Shown here: piece by piece, positions 26,074 to 34,987 of the stretch
Numbering within the stretch: position 1 is the first letter of the stretch
How the letters are laid out: every line of letters starts with the position of its first letter
Assembly: GCF_016862115.1 (NCBI RefSeq)
Contig: NZ_BOMI01000171.1
Coordinates: 1 to 62,211 of the forward strand
Direction: 5' to 3'
Source: Paractinoplanes deccanensis
GTDB lineage: Bacteria > Actinomycetota > Actinomycetes > Mycobacteriales > Micromonosporaceae
DNA length: 62,211 bases
The notes under the pieces: generated by a model
Told to the model about the DNA's origin: nothing
The model's database searches: none
Seen by the model: only the letters and a program-made list of their open reading frames with translations
Position numbers and translations under genes: made by a program

Positions 26074-27366
26074 ATGACGGCGGATGCACGGAGCTCTCGC
26101 GGGCGCGACGACGGCGGCAAGCGCCTCGGCGGCCTTCTCTTCGCGGCGGCGACCGGGGCGCTGGCCGGGGTGGCGATCGCGGGGCGGCGGGGGCGGCGTG
26201 CGGGAGTCGTCGGCGGGCTGGCCGGTGCGGCGGTGCTCGCCGCGGGTGAGGCGGTGGCTCGGGCTCGGCAGCGGCCCCAGGAGATTCCGGCGCTGTGGTC
26301 GCGGGTGCTCATGAGCGGGGCGCTCGCGGCGCCGGCCGGCTGGCTGGGCTGGCGGGTCACCAAGGCCGGCCCGGTTGCCGTGGGGCTGGCCGCCGGCTCG
26401 GTGGCGGGGGCGCTCGGGCTGCGGCCGCACAAGGTGGTGCTCGGGCCGGTCGTGGGCGCGGCCGTCGGCGCTGCCTGGGGCCGGGACGCGCCCCCGGCGG
26501 CGGTCGCGGCGAGTGCGGTGGCCGGCTATCGGGTGCTGGCCGCGCTGCTGTTCCGTGATCCGCAGGTGGGGCTGCTCGCCGAACGGGTGGGTGCCGAGGA
26601 ACTGCCGTTCGTGGTGCCGCTGGAGGCGCGCACCGGCTATGTCGGCACCGGCTACGTGCGGCGGCTGGCCGACGATCTCGGCGGCACGTACCAGGCCGAC
26701 GCTCCGGACGTGGGGATCGTCGCCTCGCTCGACGACCTCGCCGGGCCGCAGTTCGATCCCGCCGGGGTCGATCCGCTGGTGCGGGAGTTCTACGAGCACA
26801 CCACCCGGTTCCGGCTCGACATCGTGCCCGAGTGGCGGCTCTGGGTGCGGCCGGGCTACCTGCTTTACCGCACGTTCGTGGCGCGTCCGCTCGGGCAGGC
26901 CAACGTACCGATGAACCAGCGCGAGACCCTGCGCGGCGTCCGCAGCCGCATCGACACGATCACGCCCGAGGGCACGGACGTGGCCGGCGTGCGGGGATGG
27001 ATCCGGTCGTACGCCGACACGGACGAGCCGATCTACGTGGGCATCTACACCACGTACCGGCACGACGGGCGCGGCTATGTGAGCGTCGGCTTCCCGGTGC
27101 CGCAGGGCAACTTCACGGCCACGCTGCTGCCCGTGCCGCGCCCCGGCGGCGGTCTCGTGCTGAGCAGCCGCAGCGACCTCGAGCATCCCGGCCACTATCT
27201 GACCTACGTCGACCCGGAGACCCGCGAGCTGACCACTCTGTCCGTGCACGGCTTCGCCGAGCGGCTGGACGTCTTCGTCGACGGGGGAGAGCTGCGGGCC
27301 GAGCACGCGTTCTCGCTCTATGGGCTTCCGTTCCTTGTGTTGTACTACAGGATCTACCGCAAATAG
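26074..27366 (+). CDS. conserved membrane protein, unknown function
   Basis: Predicted 430-residue protein. Residues 18-165 contain about five to six Gly/Ala-rich membrane helices separated by short basic loops. Residues 170-430 are soluble, with a mixed alpha/beta pattern: LRGVRSRIDTITPEGTDVAG, TTYRHDGRGYVSVGFPVPQG and a terminal hydrophobic tail (YGLPFLVLYYRIYRK). No known motif was found. The soluble part may be an enzyme or binding domain on the cytoplasmic side. A TTGTTAGCCT stretch before the start resembles a -10 region. Confidence 0.75.
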   Translation: MTADARSSRGRDDGGKRLGGLLFAAATGALAGVAIAGRRGRRAGVVGGLAGAAVLAAGEAVARARQRPQEIPALWSRVLMSGALAAPAGWLGWRVTKAGPVAVGLAAGSVAGALGLRPHKVVLGPVVGAAVGAAWGRDAPPAAVAASAVAGYRVLAALLFRDPQVGLLAERVGAEELPFVVPLEARTGYVGTGYVRRLADDLGGTYQADAPDVGIVASLDDLAGPQFDPAGVDPLVREFYEHTTRFRLDIVPEWRLWVRPGYLLYRTFVARPLGQANVPMNQRETLRGVRSRIDTITPEGTDVAGVRGWIRSYADTDEPIYVGIYTTYRHDGRGYVSVGFPVPQGNFTATLLPVPRPGGGLVLSSRSDLEHPGHYLTYVDPETRELTTLSVHGFAERLDVFVDGGELRAEHAFSLYGLPFLVLYYRIYRK

Positions 27367-27456
27367 TGAACTGCTAGCACCGACCTCACACCGCGCCGAT
27401 GAGACTGGCGCCACATCGCGTGTCCAGGGTGGACCGCGGACGGGGAGGTGATCGGT

Positions 27457-28689
27457 GTGCGTATGCGTGTGCTGGTGGCGGCGGCCGTGGCCGGGGCGCT
27501 GACCGCGCCGGCCGGAGCGTGGGCCGCGGACCGGAGACCCGATCTCGACACGTCGTTCGCCGGCACGGGAGTGGTCTACGACTACTTCGCGCCGGGGGAC
27601 GAGGTCGTCGGGATGGCGGTTCAGCCGGACGGCAAGATCCTGACGCTGTCGTCGGGTGACGGCAAGTTCAACCTGGTGCGCCGGCTCGCGAACGGCGACT
27701 ACGACATTCCGTTCGGCGACTGGGGCGTCGTGCGGACGGATCCCGATCCCGCGAGCGACTGGGAGGCGCCGACGTCGGTCGCGCTGCTGCCGGACGGGCG
27801 GTTCGCCGTCGGCGGCTGGACGTCGCGCGACGGTCACGCGGTCGCGGTGCTGGTGACGTACGCGAGTGACGGCTCGGTGCAGAGCACGGTCTTCCCGGAG
27901 CTCGGCGACGGCGTGACCTCCTCCCAGATCATGGCGCTGGCGGCGCGGCCGGACGGCAGGCTGCTGATCGCGTTCCGCTCGGCCACCGCGGACGGCGGCG
28001 ACGCCCCGGTGCTGGCCCGCCTGCTGCCCGACGGCACGCCGGATCCCACGTTCGGCGCCGGCGGGGTGGTCCGCGCCGACGTCGGCACCCGGGAGTTCGA
28101 CCTGGTGACCTCCCTGGCGCTCGCCCCCGACGGCAAGATCGTCGTCGCGGGCAGCACCGCCTACTGGAGCACCCTGCCCGAGCCGACCGGCGACATCATG
28201 CTGGCGAGGTTCACCGAGAGCGGCGCCCTCGACCCCTCCTTCGGTACGGGCGGACGGGTGACCCGCGACATCACCGGCCCCGACGGCATCGACGGCGGCG
28301 ACGACCCGGTGGTCATGGCCGACGGCCGGATCGTGATGACCGTCGGAACCCAGCTCGGCGACACCCACCGCACGGGCCTGCTCCGCTTCCTGCCGAACGG
28401 CCGCCCGGACCGCACCTTCGACGGCGACGGCCTGACGCTGACCTCGTACGACTCGATGAACTCGCCCGTCGTGGCCCCCACCGGCGGCATCACCGTCACG
28501 GGCGCCGAGAGCAGCGACGTCCTGCTGGCCGAGTTCAGCGCCGACGGCCGCCGGCAGCTCTGGTCGAAGCGCACCGACATCGCGGGCGCCAACGAGCGCG
28601 GAAACGTCCTCCGAGCCCAGCCCGACGGCAAACTGCTCGTCGGCGGCCTGAGCGACAACTCGTCGGCGGTCTTCCGCTTCACCCGCTGA
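27457..28689 (+). CDS. secreted delta-60 repeat protein
   Basis: Predicted exported protein of about 410 residues. GTG 27457 follows a GGAGG ribosome-binding site by eight bases; the signal peptide (LVAAAVAGALTAPAGAWA) comes next. The mature protein has repeated delta-60 signatures: LDTSFAGTGVV, PDPTFGAGGVV, LDPSFGTGGRVT and PDRTFDGDGLT, joined by LQPDGKI-type strands, forming a beta-propeller. Delta-60 proteins are common secreted proteins without known activity. A large inverted repeat follows the stop. Confidence 0.9.
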   Translation: MRMRVLVAAAVAGALTAPAGAWAADRRPDLDTSFAGTGVVYDYFAPGDEVVGMAVQPDGKILTLSSGDGKFNLVRRLANGDYDIPFGDWGVVRTDPDPASDWEAPTSVALLPDGRFAVGGWTSRDGHAVAVLVTYASDGSVQSTVFPELGDGVTSSQIMALAARPDGRLLIAFRSATADGGDAPVLARLLPDGTPDPTFGAGGVVRADVGTREFDLVTSLALAPDGKIVVAGSTAYWSTLPEPTGDIMLARFTESGALDPSFGTGGRVTRDITGPDGIDGGDDPVVMADGRIVMTVGTQLGDTHRTGLLRFLPNGRPDRTFDGDGLTLTSYDSMNSPVVAPTGGITVTGAESSDVLLAEFSADGRRQLWSKRTDIAGANERGNVLRAQPDGKLLVGGLSDNSSAVFRFTR

Positions 28690-28703
28690 CCCGCCGCCGG
28701 AAA

Positions 28704-28763
28704 GTCGATCACCGACGGGAGCCGGTGCGCCGGTCGGACGAGCCGGAAGAAGCGGTGATCGAC
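28704..28763 (+). terminator. 11-bp inverted repeat after delta-60 gene
   Basis: GTCGATCACCG (28704-28714) and CGGTGATCGAC (28753-28763) pair perfectly. The 38-nt loop is long and itself contains CCGG pairings. The position, 15 bp past the stop, suits a terminator, though the loop length lowers certainty. Confidence 0.55.
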
Positions 28764-29109
28764 GCCCGGGGCGACCGACCGGAAGCGGTTGCGGCAAGGG
28801 TTGTGGTCGGGGTGGTTGGTGGCCGAGGGCGGTCGCCTCGGGTGGTTGTGATCGTGGGGTCGCCGGGGCCGAACGCGGTGCCTTGAGGGCGCGCGCTGCG
28901 TCGACGGGTGGTGGTTGCCGGCGGCGATGGGATGAGGCCGCTCGCCCGCCAGAGGGTGTGGTGATCGAGGGCGGGGCGGTGGGCCGGGAAGCGGCCGTGC
29001 GGAGGCGGACGGTCGAGTGCCGGGTGGGCGGTGGCGGCCGCCCACCCGGCGGGATCAATGGACTGCGGTCGGACGACGGCGGTTGGACGGCCGCCGCTGG
29101 GCGGCCGGG
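28764..29109. other. gap with no clear gene
   Basis: GC-rich non-coding stretch in a convergent gap. It holds GT-rich patches resembling degraded copies of the repeat that follows, and no reading frame with convincing protein features. Confidence 0.5.
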
Positions 29110-29192
29110 GTTGGAGGGCGTGGTTGGACGGCCGGGGTTGGACGGCCCGGGTTGGACGGCCGGGGTTGGACGGTCCGGGTTGGACGCCTGGG
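29110..29192. repeat. 14-bp tandem repeat next to egtD stop codon
   Basis: Five exact-length copies of GTTGGACGGCCGGG and close variants occupy 29123-29192, after one 13-bp variant at 29110. The last copy abuts the egtD stop codon (29193-29195). Further degenerate copies lie upstream near 29083. Confidence 0.93.
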
Positions 29193-30140
29193 TCAGACGG
29201 CGGAGGACAGGGACAAGCCGAAGCGGGACTCGTCGTCGGTCCACCACTGGTCGAGGGTGAAGCCGGCCTCGGCCAGTTCCTTGTCGACGCGCTCGCGGCG
29301 GAACTTTGCGGAGATCTCTGTGCGGATCTCCTCGCCGTCGGTGAAGTGGGCTGTCAGGTTGAGGGTGGGGATGGTGACGCGCATCGGGCGGGTGGCGCGG
29401 AGGCGCATCTCGATCCACTCGTTGATGGGGTCCCAGAGGGCTACGTGGGCGAAGGCGTCGACGTCGAAGTCGGCGCCGAGGGAGGCATTGATGACGCGGA
29501 GGACGTTGCGGTTGAAGTCGGCCGTCACGCCCTGGGCGTCGTCGTAGGCGGGCACCAGCACGCTCGGGCTTTTCACCAGGTCGGTGCCGAGCAGCAGGCG
29601 CTCGCCGGGGTGGAGCACCTCGCGTACCGAGGCCAGGAACTTCGCCCTCTCCGCCGGTTCGAGGTTGCCGATGGTGCCGCCGAGGAAGGCCACCAGGCGG
29701 TCGTCGCCGCCGGGCAGGTGTCCCAGGTGGCGGCCGAAGTCGCCGACGATGTTGTGCACGCGCAGCCGCGGGTAGTCGGTCGCGATCTGGGTCGCGGCCG
29801 CGGCGAGCGCCGACGCGGAGATGTCCATCGGCACGTACGTCTCGAGGGTGCCGAGCGCGTCCATCAGCAGCCGGGTCTTTGTCGAATAGCCGGAGCCCAG
29901 CTCGATCAGCGTGCGGGCCGGGGGCAGCTCGGCGGCGTGCGCGGCGAGGATGGACCGCTCGGCGCGGTACGGGTAGTACTCCGGCAGCTCGGTGATCTGC
30001 TCGAAGAGCTCGCTGCCCCGCGCGTCGTAGAACCACTTCGGCGGCAGCCACTTGGGGTCGGCGGTCAAGCCGGCGGTCACGTCCGCGCGCAGCGCGCGGG
30101 CGAGGTCGCCGGCGTCGAGGTAGACGTCTGTGACGGTCAT
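29193..30140 (-). CDS. egtD: L-histidine N-alpha-methyltransferase
   Basis: Predicted 315-residue SAM-dependent enzyme that trimethylates histidine to hercynine, first step of ergothioneine synthesis. The family (DUF2260) motifs are PPKWFYDARGSELFEQITEL, the SAM site ELGSGYSTKTRLLMDAL, FLGGTIGNL, and the histidine-binding end TEISAKFRRERV. The length is typical. It is last in the egtABCD operon, with its ATG overlapping the egtC stop as ATGA. The gene ends against a 14-bp tandem repeat. Confidence 0.97.
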   Translation of the reverse strand: MTVTDVYLDAGDLARALRADVTAGLTADPKWLPPKWFYDARGSELFEQITELPEYYPYRAERSILAAHAAELPPARTLIELGSGYSTKTRLLMDALGTLETYVPMDISASALAAAATQIATDYPRLRVHNIVGDFGRHLGHLPGGDDRLVAFLGGTIGNLEPAERAKFLASVREVLHPGERLLLGTDLVKSPSVLVPAYDDAQGVTADFNRNVLRVINASLGADFDVDAFAHVALWDPINEWIEMRLRATRPMRVTIPTLNLTAHFTDGEEIRTEISAKFRRERVDKELAEAGFTLDQWWTDDESRFGLSLSSAV

Positions 30141-30925
30141 GCTTCTCCCAGCGGGGTGATGGCGAGCTCGCCGGCGTCGGCGACGAGCAGGGAACGGTCC
30201 GGGACGGGCCGCCAGGCCGGGGCGTCGTCGAGCGGTTCGGAGCTGACCAGCACGCAGCCGTCGCCCTGGCGTACGGACAGGGAATGACCGGCCGTGGTGG
30301 CCACGATGGTGGTGCCGTCGGTGAGCAGCAGGTTGAGCCGGGAGCCGGGCGCGGCGGCCTCGACCTCGGCCACGACCGCGGCGACGGCGGCGGCCGGCGG
30401 CGAGGAGCGCAGCCGGGCGCGCACCAGCGCCCACAGCAGCGCCGAGTCGGTCGGCGCCTCCAGCGTGAGCAGGTCGGCCGTCGGCAGGCCGGCGGCGAGC
30501 TTGACCATCGAGTCGGGCCAGCCGGTCACCTTGCCGTTGTGGCTGAACAGCCACGGCCCCGCGGCCGCCGTGAGGTCGCCGCCGTGGTGCGGGACCGGGC
30601 CGGCCGTGTCGCCGAACGGCGCCGCCGCCGTCTCGACCACCGGCATGCCCTCGGTCGCGCTGCGCACGGCCGCGAGCACACCGGTGACCGGCAGGGCCGC
30701 CGCCAGCGCGGGCAGCGTCGTGTCGCTCCACAATGGGGTGGCCCGGCGGTAGCGCACCGCGCCGGCCGGCGTGAACCAGCCGACGCCGAACCCGTCGGCG
30801 TTGATCGTGCCGCCGCCGCGCATGTCGCGCGGCGCCCACGACTGGCGCGACAGCGAGTGCGGCGGGTCGAAGAGGAGCCGGGCCAGCGGGATCGCCGGCC
30901 CGGCGTAGGCCAGATGGCGGCACAT
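30137..30925 (-). CDS. egtC: ergothioneine glutamine amidotransferase-like hydrolase
   Basis: Predicted 262-residue class II glutamine amidotransferase-fold hydrolase that removes glutamate from the gamma-glutamyl-hercynylcysteine sulfoxide made by EgtB. The N-terminal nucleophile Cys2 is present after Met1 (CRHLAYAG), with NADGFGVGWF and FSHNGKV in the expected places. The ATG overlaps the egtB stop as TGATG. It is third in the operon. Confidence 0.97.
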   Translation of the reverse strand: MCRHLAYAGPAIPLARLLFDPPHSLSRQSWAPRDMRGGGTINADGFGVGWFTPAGAVRYRRATPLWSDTTLPALAAALPVTGVLAAVRSATEGMPVVETAAAPFGDTAGPVPHHGGDLTAAAGPWLFSHNGKVTGWPDSMVKLAAGLPTADLLTLEAPTDSALLWALVRARLRSSPPAAAVAAVVAEVEAAAPGSRLNLLLTDGTTIVATTAGHSLSVRQGDGCVLVSSEPLDDAPAWRPVPDRSLLVADAGELAITPLGEA

Positions 30926-32220
30926 CAGGCGTCCCGCGCGAGCCGGAAGCCGCTGAAGATCTGCCGCCGGATCGGATAGTCCCAGTTGCGGAACGTGCCC
31001 CGGATCGCCGCCCGGTCGGTGCCGAACGACCCGCCGCGCAGCACCTTGTAGTCGGGGCCGAAGAAGACCTCCGAGTATTCCTTGTAGGGGAAGGCGGCGA
31101 AGCCGGGGTAGCCGTGGAAGTCGGTCGACGTCCACTCCCACACGTCGCCGATGAGCTGATGGACGCCGAGCGGCGACGCGCCCGCGGGGAACGCCCCGGC
31201 CGCCGCGGGACGCAGGTGTTGCTGCCCCAGGTTGGCGTGCTCCGGCGACGGGGTCTCGTCGCCCCACGGATAGCGGCGCGAGCGGCCGGTGGCCGGGTCG
31301 TGGCGGGCCGCCTTCTCCCACTCGGCCTCGGTGGGCAGCCGCTTGCCGGCCCACGCGGCGAACGCCTCGGCCTCGTAGTAGCAGACGTGCACGACCGGCT
31401 CGTCCTCGACGATCGGCGCCGTGCGGCCGAACGAGGTGGCCAGCCAGCCGTCGCCGTCGCGCTGCCAGTGCAGCGGCGCGGTCAGCCCGGCGGCCTGGCG
31501 GTGGTCCCAGCCCGCGGGGCTCCACCAGCGCGGGTCGTCGTAGCCGCCGGCGGCGATGAACGCGGCGTATTCCCCGTTTGTCACGGCGGCCCGGGAGATG
31601 TGGAAGGCCGGAACATCGAGAACGTGGGCCGGCCGCTCGTTGTCGAGCGCCCACGCCTCGGTGTCGGTGCCCATGGTGAACGGGCCGCCGGGCACGAGGA
31701 CCTCGCCGGTGACGGAGCTGCCCGGCGGCGGGGGCGGAGCGGAGAGCACCGGCGCGCCCACGCGCAGCTGGTGCGTGGCGAGCATGGTCTCGTCGTGCTG
31801 CTGCTCGTGCTGCACGATCATGCCGAACGCGAACCCGTCGACGGTGAGCCGACGGCCCTCCAGCCGGGCGGCGTCGAGCACGTCGAGCGCCTTGTCGCGC
31901 ACCTGGGCCACGTAGCGCCGGGCCTCGGCCGGGGTGAGCAGCGGCAGGGCCGGGCGGTCGCGGCGGGCGTGCTTGAACGCGTCGTACAGCTCGTCGATGT
32001 CGCGGCGCACCGGCTCGCGGCCGCCGACGTCGCGCACCAGCCAGAGCTCCTCCTGGTTGCCGACGTGGGCCAGGTCCCAGACCAGCGGCGACATCAGCGG
32101 GGAGTGCTGGCGGATCAGGTCGCCGTCGTCGACGGCCTCGGTGAGCAGGGTGGTGCGGTCACGGGTGCGGATCAGCTCGGCGGCGACGCGGTCGCGCAGC
32201 CGCTCGGTCTCGATGGTCAC
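30925..32220 (-). CDS. egtB: hercynine oxygenase (sulfoxide synthase)
   Basis: Predicted 431-residue non-heme iron enzyme that joins hercynine to gamma-glutamylcysteine using oxygen. The DinB-like N-terminal domain carries the iron ligands His52 (DLAHVGNQEE) and His138-x3-His142-x-Glu (QHEQQHDE). The C-terminal formylglycine-generating-like domain has GGPFTMG, RLPTEAEWEKAAR, GDVWEWTSTDF and VLRGGSF. GTG 32220 is used; it overlaps the egtA stop as GTGA. EgtB of this gamma-glutamylcysteine-using type agrees with egtA and egtC in the same operon. Confidence 0.97.
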   Translation of the reverse strand: MTIETERLRDRVAAELIRTRDRTTLLTEAVDDGDLIRQHSPLMSPLVWDLAHVGNQEELWLVRDVGGREPVRRDIDELYDAFKHARRDRPALPLLTPAEARRYVAQVRDKALDVLDAARLEGRRLTVDGFAFGMIVQHEQQHDETMLATHQLRVGAPVLSAPPPPPGSSVTGEVLVPGGPFTMGTDTEAWALDNERPAHVLDVPAFHISRAAVTNGEYAAFIAAGGYDDPRWWSPAGWDHRQAAGLTAPLHWQRDGDGWLATSFGRTAPIVEDEPVVHVCYYEAEAFAAWAGKRLPTEAEWEKAARHDPATGRSRRYPWGDETPSPEHANLGQQHLRPAAAGAFPAGASPLGVHQLIGDVWEWTSTDFHGYPGFAAFPYKEYSEVFFGPDYKVLRGGSFGTDRAAIRGTFRNWDYPIRRQIFSGFRLARDA

Positions 32221-33413
32221 TGCGAGCCCTCCCAAGGCAAGCGCTCGATGAAGGAGACGATCTGGGCACGGACGGTGGGGGAGAGGCCGGTGCCGTCGAG
32301 GCGACGGCAGGCCAGGTCGAGCAGGGCGGCGGCGGTGCGCCGCAGGGCGGGGTCGGCCAGGCCGAGGCGCGCGGCCTCGAGCCAGCGGCCGGCGGTGGGC
32401 GCCGCCAGGTCGAGAGCGGTGGCGGGGTCGTCGAGCAGGGTGGTGAGGACGGCGACGGGCACGATCCAGTCGTCGCCGGGCTGCGCGTCGAGGTAGCGCA
32501 CCTCGAGGTAGCCGCGCGGCCGCACCGGGGGGAACAGCAGGCTGAGGTGGTAGTCGACGTCGCCGGGCGTGAGGGCCCACGGCAGCGCGCCCTCGGCCCA
32601 GTCGCGCAGGGTGAGACCGGGTGGCGCGTCCCAGCAGGCGCCGTCGCGGCGCACGCAGGTGAGCGGGGCGTCCAGCGCGTAGCGGGCCCAGGCGCCGGCC
32701 GGATCGCCGGTGACCGGGACCGGATGGGTGAGCCGGGGATCCATCGCCCACCACGCCGCCATGCGGGCCGAGGCGAGCCCGGTGTCGCGCCCGGCGTGCC
32801 GCCGGGAGTTGGCGAACGCCGCCACCAGCGGCGGCCCGAGCGCCGAGGCGGCGGCCCACCGCAGCGGGTCGTCGCCGGGGTCGAGGCAGACCTGCAGACC
32901 GGCCGTGCTGCTCATCATCACCCGCCCGTGCGGGCCCCGGGCGTCGAAGGCCTGCTCCATCGCGTCGTAGCGCGGGGTGCGCAGGATCCGCCGGGGCTCG
33001 CGGTAGGGATCGGCGCCGTGCTCGCCGAGGGAGAGGCCGGCCTCGCCGAGCAGCTGCGTCAGGTAGGCCTTGTCGGCGCTCACCGCGGCGTGCAACGAGG
33101 GCAGGGAGGTGGCGGGGGCCGAGGAGATCTCGACCTGGCCGCCGGGCTCGACGGTCAGGGTGCCACCCGCGGGCAGCGGATCGGGCGGTACGGGCGACCC
33201 GAGGGTCACCGGGGTATGGCGGCCCAGCGCGTCACGGAGGACGGCGGGCCGCAGCGGCGCGGAAGGCGCCACCGAGGAGTGCAGGGTCCATTCCAGCTCG
33301 GCGCCGAGGAGGGTGGGCGGGCCGGTCTTGAAGCAGATGGCGCGGATGTGCGCCTCCACTTCGTCCTGGGTGCGCAGCACGGTAGCGGTGACCGTGCGCG
33401 TGCTGTCGGTCAT
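32217..33413 (-). CDS. egtA: glutamate-cysteine ligase for ergothioneine
   Basis: Predicted 398-residue ATP-dependent ligase making gamma-glutamylcysteine, the sulfur donor for EgtB. It has the ligase signature LGAELEWTL near residue 40 and the GCS2-type core (VEPGGQVEISSAP, MMSSTAGLQVCLD, GYLEVRYLDAQPGDDW). ATG 33413 is chosen because the upstream extension is unlike the family. First gene of egtABCD; it faces an aminotransferase gene across 221 bp holding a Crp-like palindrome. Confidence 0.96.
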   Translation of the reverse strand: MTDSTRTVTATVLRTQDEVEAHIRAICFKTGPPTLLGAELEWTLHSSVAPSAPLRPAVLRDALGRHTPVTLGSPVPPDPLPAGGTLTVEPGGQVEISSAPATSLPSLHAAVSADKAYLTQLLGEAGLSLGEHGADPYREPRRILRTPRYDAMEQAFDARGPHGRVMMSSTAGLQVCLDPGDDPLRWAAASALGPPLVAAFANSRRHAGRDTGLASARMAAWWAMDPRLTHPVPVTGDPAGAWARYALDAPLTCVRRDGACWDAPPGLTLRDWAEGALPWALTPGDVDYHLSLLFPPVRPRGYLEVRYLDAQPGDDWIVPVAVLTTLLDDPATALDLAAPTAGRWLEAARLGLADPALRRTAAALLDLACRRLDGTGLSPTVRAQIVSFIERLPWEGSQ

Positions 33414-33507
33414 GGGGGCGACGCTACGACCGGGGTACGACACTTTCCCGCGACCGATCCCACATGACCTTGGATGAACCCGGTCCGACCTGCGCAATCA
33501 TCGCGAA

Positions 33508-33521
33508 GTGATCTGGATCAC
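33508..33521. promoter_or_regulatory. Crp/GlxR-like operator between egtA and aminotransferase
   Basis: GTGATCTGGATCAC is a perfect dyad with six-base arms and two-base spacer, and matches GTGA-N6-TCAC of Crp-family sites. It lies 94 bp upstream of egtA and 113 bp upstream of the aminotransferase. Two direct copies of GACCTGCGCAA (33487-33497 and 33551-33561) flank it. Confidence 0.65.
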
Positions 33522-33634
33522 AAGCGAATTTAAGGCGCCGCTAAGGCGGTGACCTGCGCAAACAGAAATTCGTGAACCCTTTGAAACTTCTTCCCGTACT
33601 GGATGGCGGCCAACCAACCACACAAGGAGTCGTC

Positions 33635-34894
33635 ATGGCGGGGACCGGAATCGACACCTCGATCCTGCACAAGGGAGCGCACAGCGCCTCCTACTTCGAC
33701 CTCGCGCGCAACGCGGGCGAAGGCGTGGAGATCGTGGACTTCTGCATCCCGTGCAATCCGTACTTCCCGACGCCGGAGATGTTCGACGAGCTCACCCGCG
33801 ACCTCAAGAACATCCTGAAGTACTACCCGAGCGACTCCACCAGCATCACCAAGAAGCTCTGCAGCGTGCTCGGCCTGCACCCGCAGACGGTCGCGATGGC
33901 CAACGGCTCCACCGAGCTGATCACCTGGATCGACCACCTGCTGATCAAGGAGAGCGTGGCGATCCCGATCCCCACCTTCGGCCGCTGGACCGACCAGCCG
34001 CTCGAGACCGGCAAGCGCGTCGACATGTTCCCGCTGCAGGAGCGCGACGGCTTCCGGCTCAACCTCGACGACTACGTGCGCTTCATCCGCGACCGCGGCT
34101 CCCGCGTCGCCGTGGTCTGCAACGTCAACAATCCGGACGGCTGCTACCTGCCGCGCCGCGACGTCATCCGCTTCATGGACATGCTCGGTGACCTCGACCT
34201 CGTGGTGATCGACGAGTCGTTCATCGACTTCTCCGACATGGAGCAGTACCCGTCGGTCGGCCCCGACGCGGTGATCCGCCCCAACACCGTGGTGCTCAAG
34301 AGCCTCGGCAAGAACTTCGGCCTGCACGGCATCCGCTTCGGTTACCTGATGGCGAACCCGTCCATCGCCGGCAAGATCGGCAAGGCGCTGCCCAAGTGGA
34401 ACCTCAACTCGCTCGCCGAGAAGGTCGTCTTCATGATCCAGGACCACGAGGAGGAGTACGAGGACAGCCTGCGCCTGCTCAGCCGCGACCGGCGCGCGAT
34501 GGCCGGGGAGCTCGCGCGCATCCCCGGCATCACGGTCTTCCCGTCGCAGGGCAACTTCATCCTCGTGAAGCTGCCGACCGAGTGGTCCGGCGTGGCGCTG
34601 CGCGACTACCTGGTGGCCAACCACGGCGTCTACACCCGTGAGTGCGGCAACAAGCTCGGCATGACCAGCCAGTTCATGCGCCTGGTGGTGCGGCCGGCCC
34701 GCGACGTCGACCGGCTCATCGACGGCATGCTCGACTACGGCCGCCAGTTCCGGGTGCGCGACACCTATCAGGAGGAGCCCCTCGAGGGCCGGCGCAGCTG
34801 GTCGAGCGGCCTGGAGGAGGCCCCCAACAACCTCATCCAGTATCCGTCGCACCGCTCCAGCGAGTACGTCGGCCGCCGAGCCGCGAACGCGTAG
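33635..34894 (+). CDS. PLP-dependent aminotransferase, HisC/CobD-like
   Basis: Predicted 419-residue fold-type I PLP enzyme related to histidinol-phosphate aminotransferase and threonine-phosphate decarboxylase. Visible features are YYPSDSTSITKKLCSVLG, MANGSTELI, NVNNPDG, VVIDESFIDF and the PLP lysine in LKSLGKNFGLHGIRFGY. ATG 33635 has an AAGGAG ribosome-binding site five bases upstream. Its head-to-head place with egtABCD could mean a role in histidine or amino-acid supply, but it is not EgtE, which is a class V lyase. The C-terminus is about 40 residues longer than HisC and Arg/Ser-rich. Confidence 0.9.
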   Translation: MAGTGIDTSILHKGAHSASYFDLARNAGEGVEIVDFCIPCNPYFPTPEMFDELTRDLKNILKYYPSDSTSITKKLCSVLGLHPQTVAMANGSTELITWIDHLLIKESVAIPIPTFGRWTDQPLETGKRVDMFPLQERDGFRLNLDDYVRFIRDRGSRVAVVCNVNNPDGCYLPRRDVIRFMDMLGDLDLVVIDESFIDFSDMEQYPSVGPDAVIRPNTVVLKSLGKNFGLHGIRFGYLMANPSIAGKIGKALPKWNLNSLAEKVVFMIQDHEEEYEDSLRLLSRDRRAMAGELARIPGITVFPSQGNFILVKLPTEWSGVALRDYLVANHGVYTRECGNKLGMTSQFMRLVVRPARDVDRLIDGMLDYGRQFRVRDTYQEEPLEGRRSWSSGLEEAPNNLIQYPSHRSSEYVGRRAANA

Positions 34895-34987
34895 TCATAT
34901 ATACGTCACGTGCCTTTCGCCCGGCGGTGGCCGGCATGACAGGGTGACGGCCGAGATTGGACGCACTCGACGTCGAGGAGCCGCCCC

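Noticed and set aside
25966..30051. Very long open frame on the minus strand (over 1,300 codons) and several others over 500 codons
   Set aside because: They run antisense to well-supported genes and consist of Arg/Pro/Gly/Ala-rich sequence. Such frames arise from the high GC content in the codon third position.
33635..34894. Aminotransferase as EgtE
   Set aside because: EgtE is a class V PLP lyase; this protein has class I/II HisC-like motifs.
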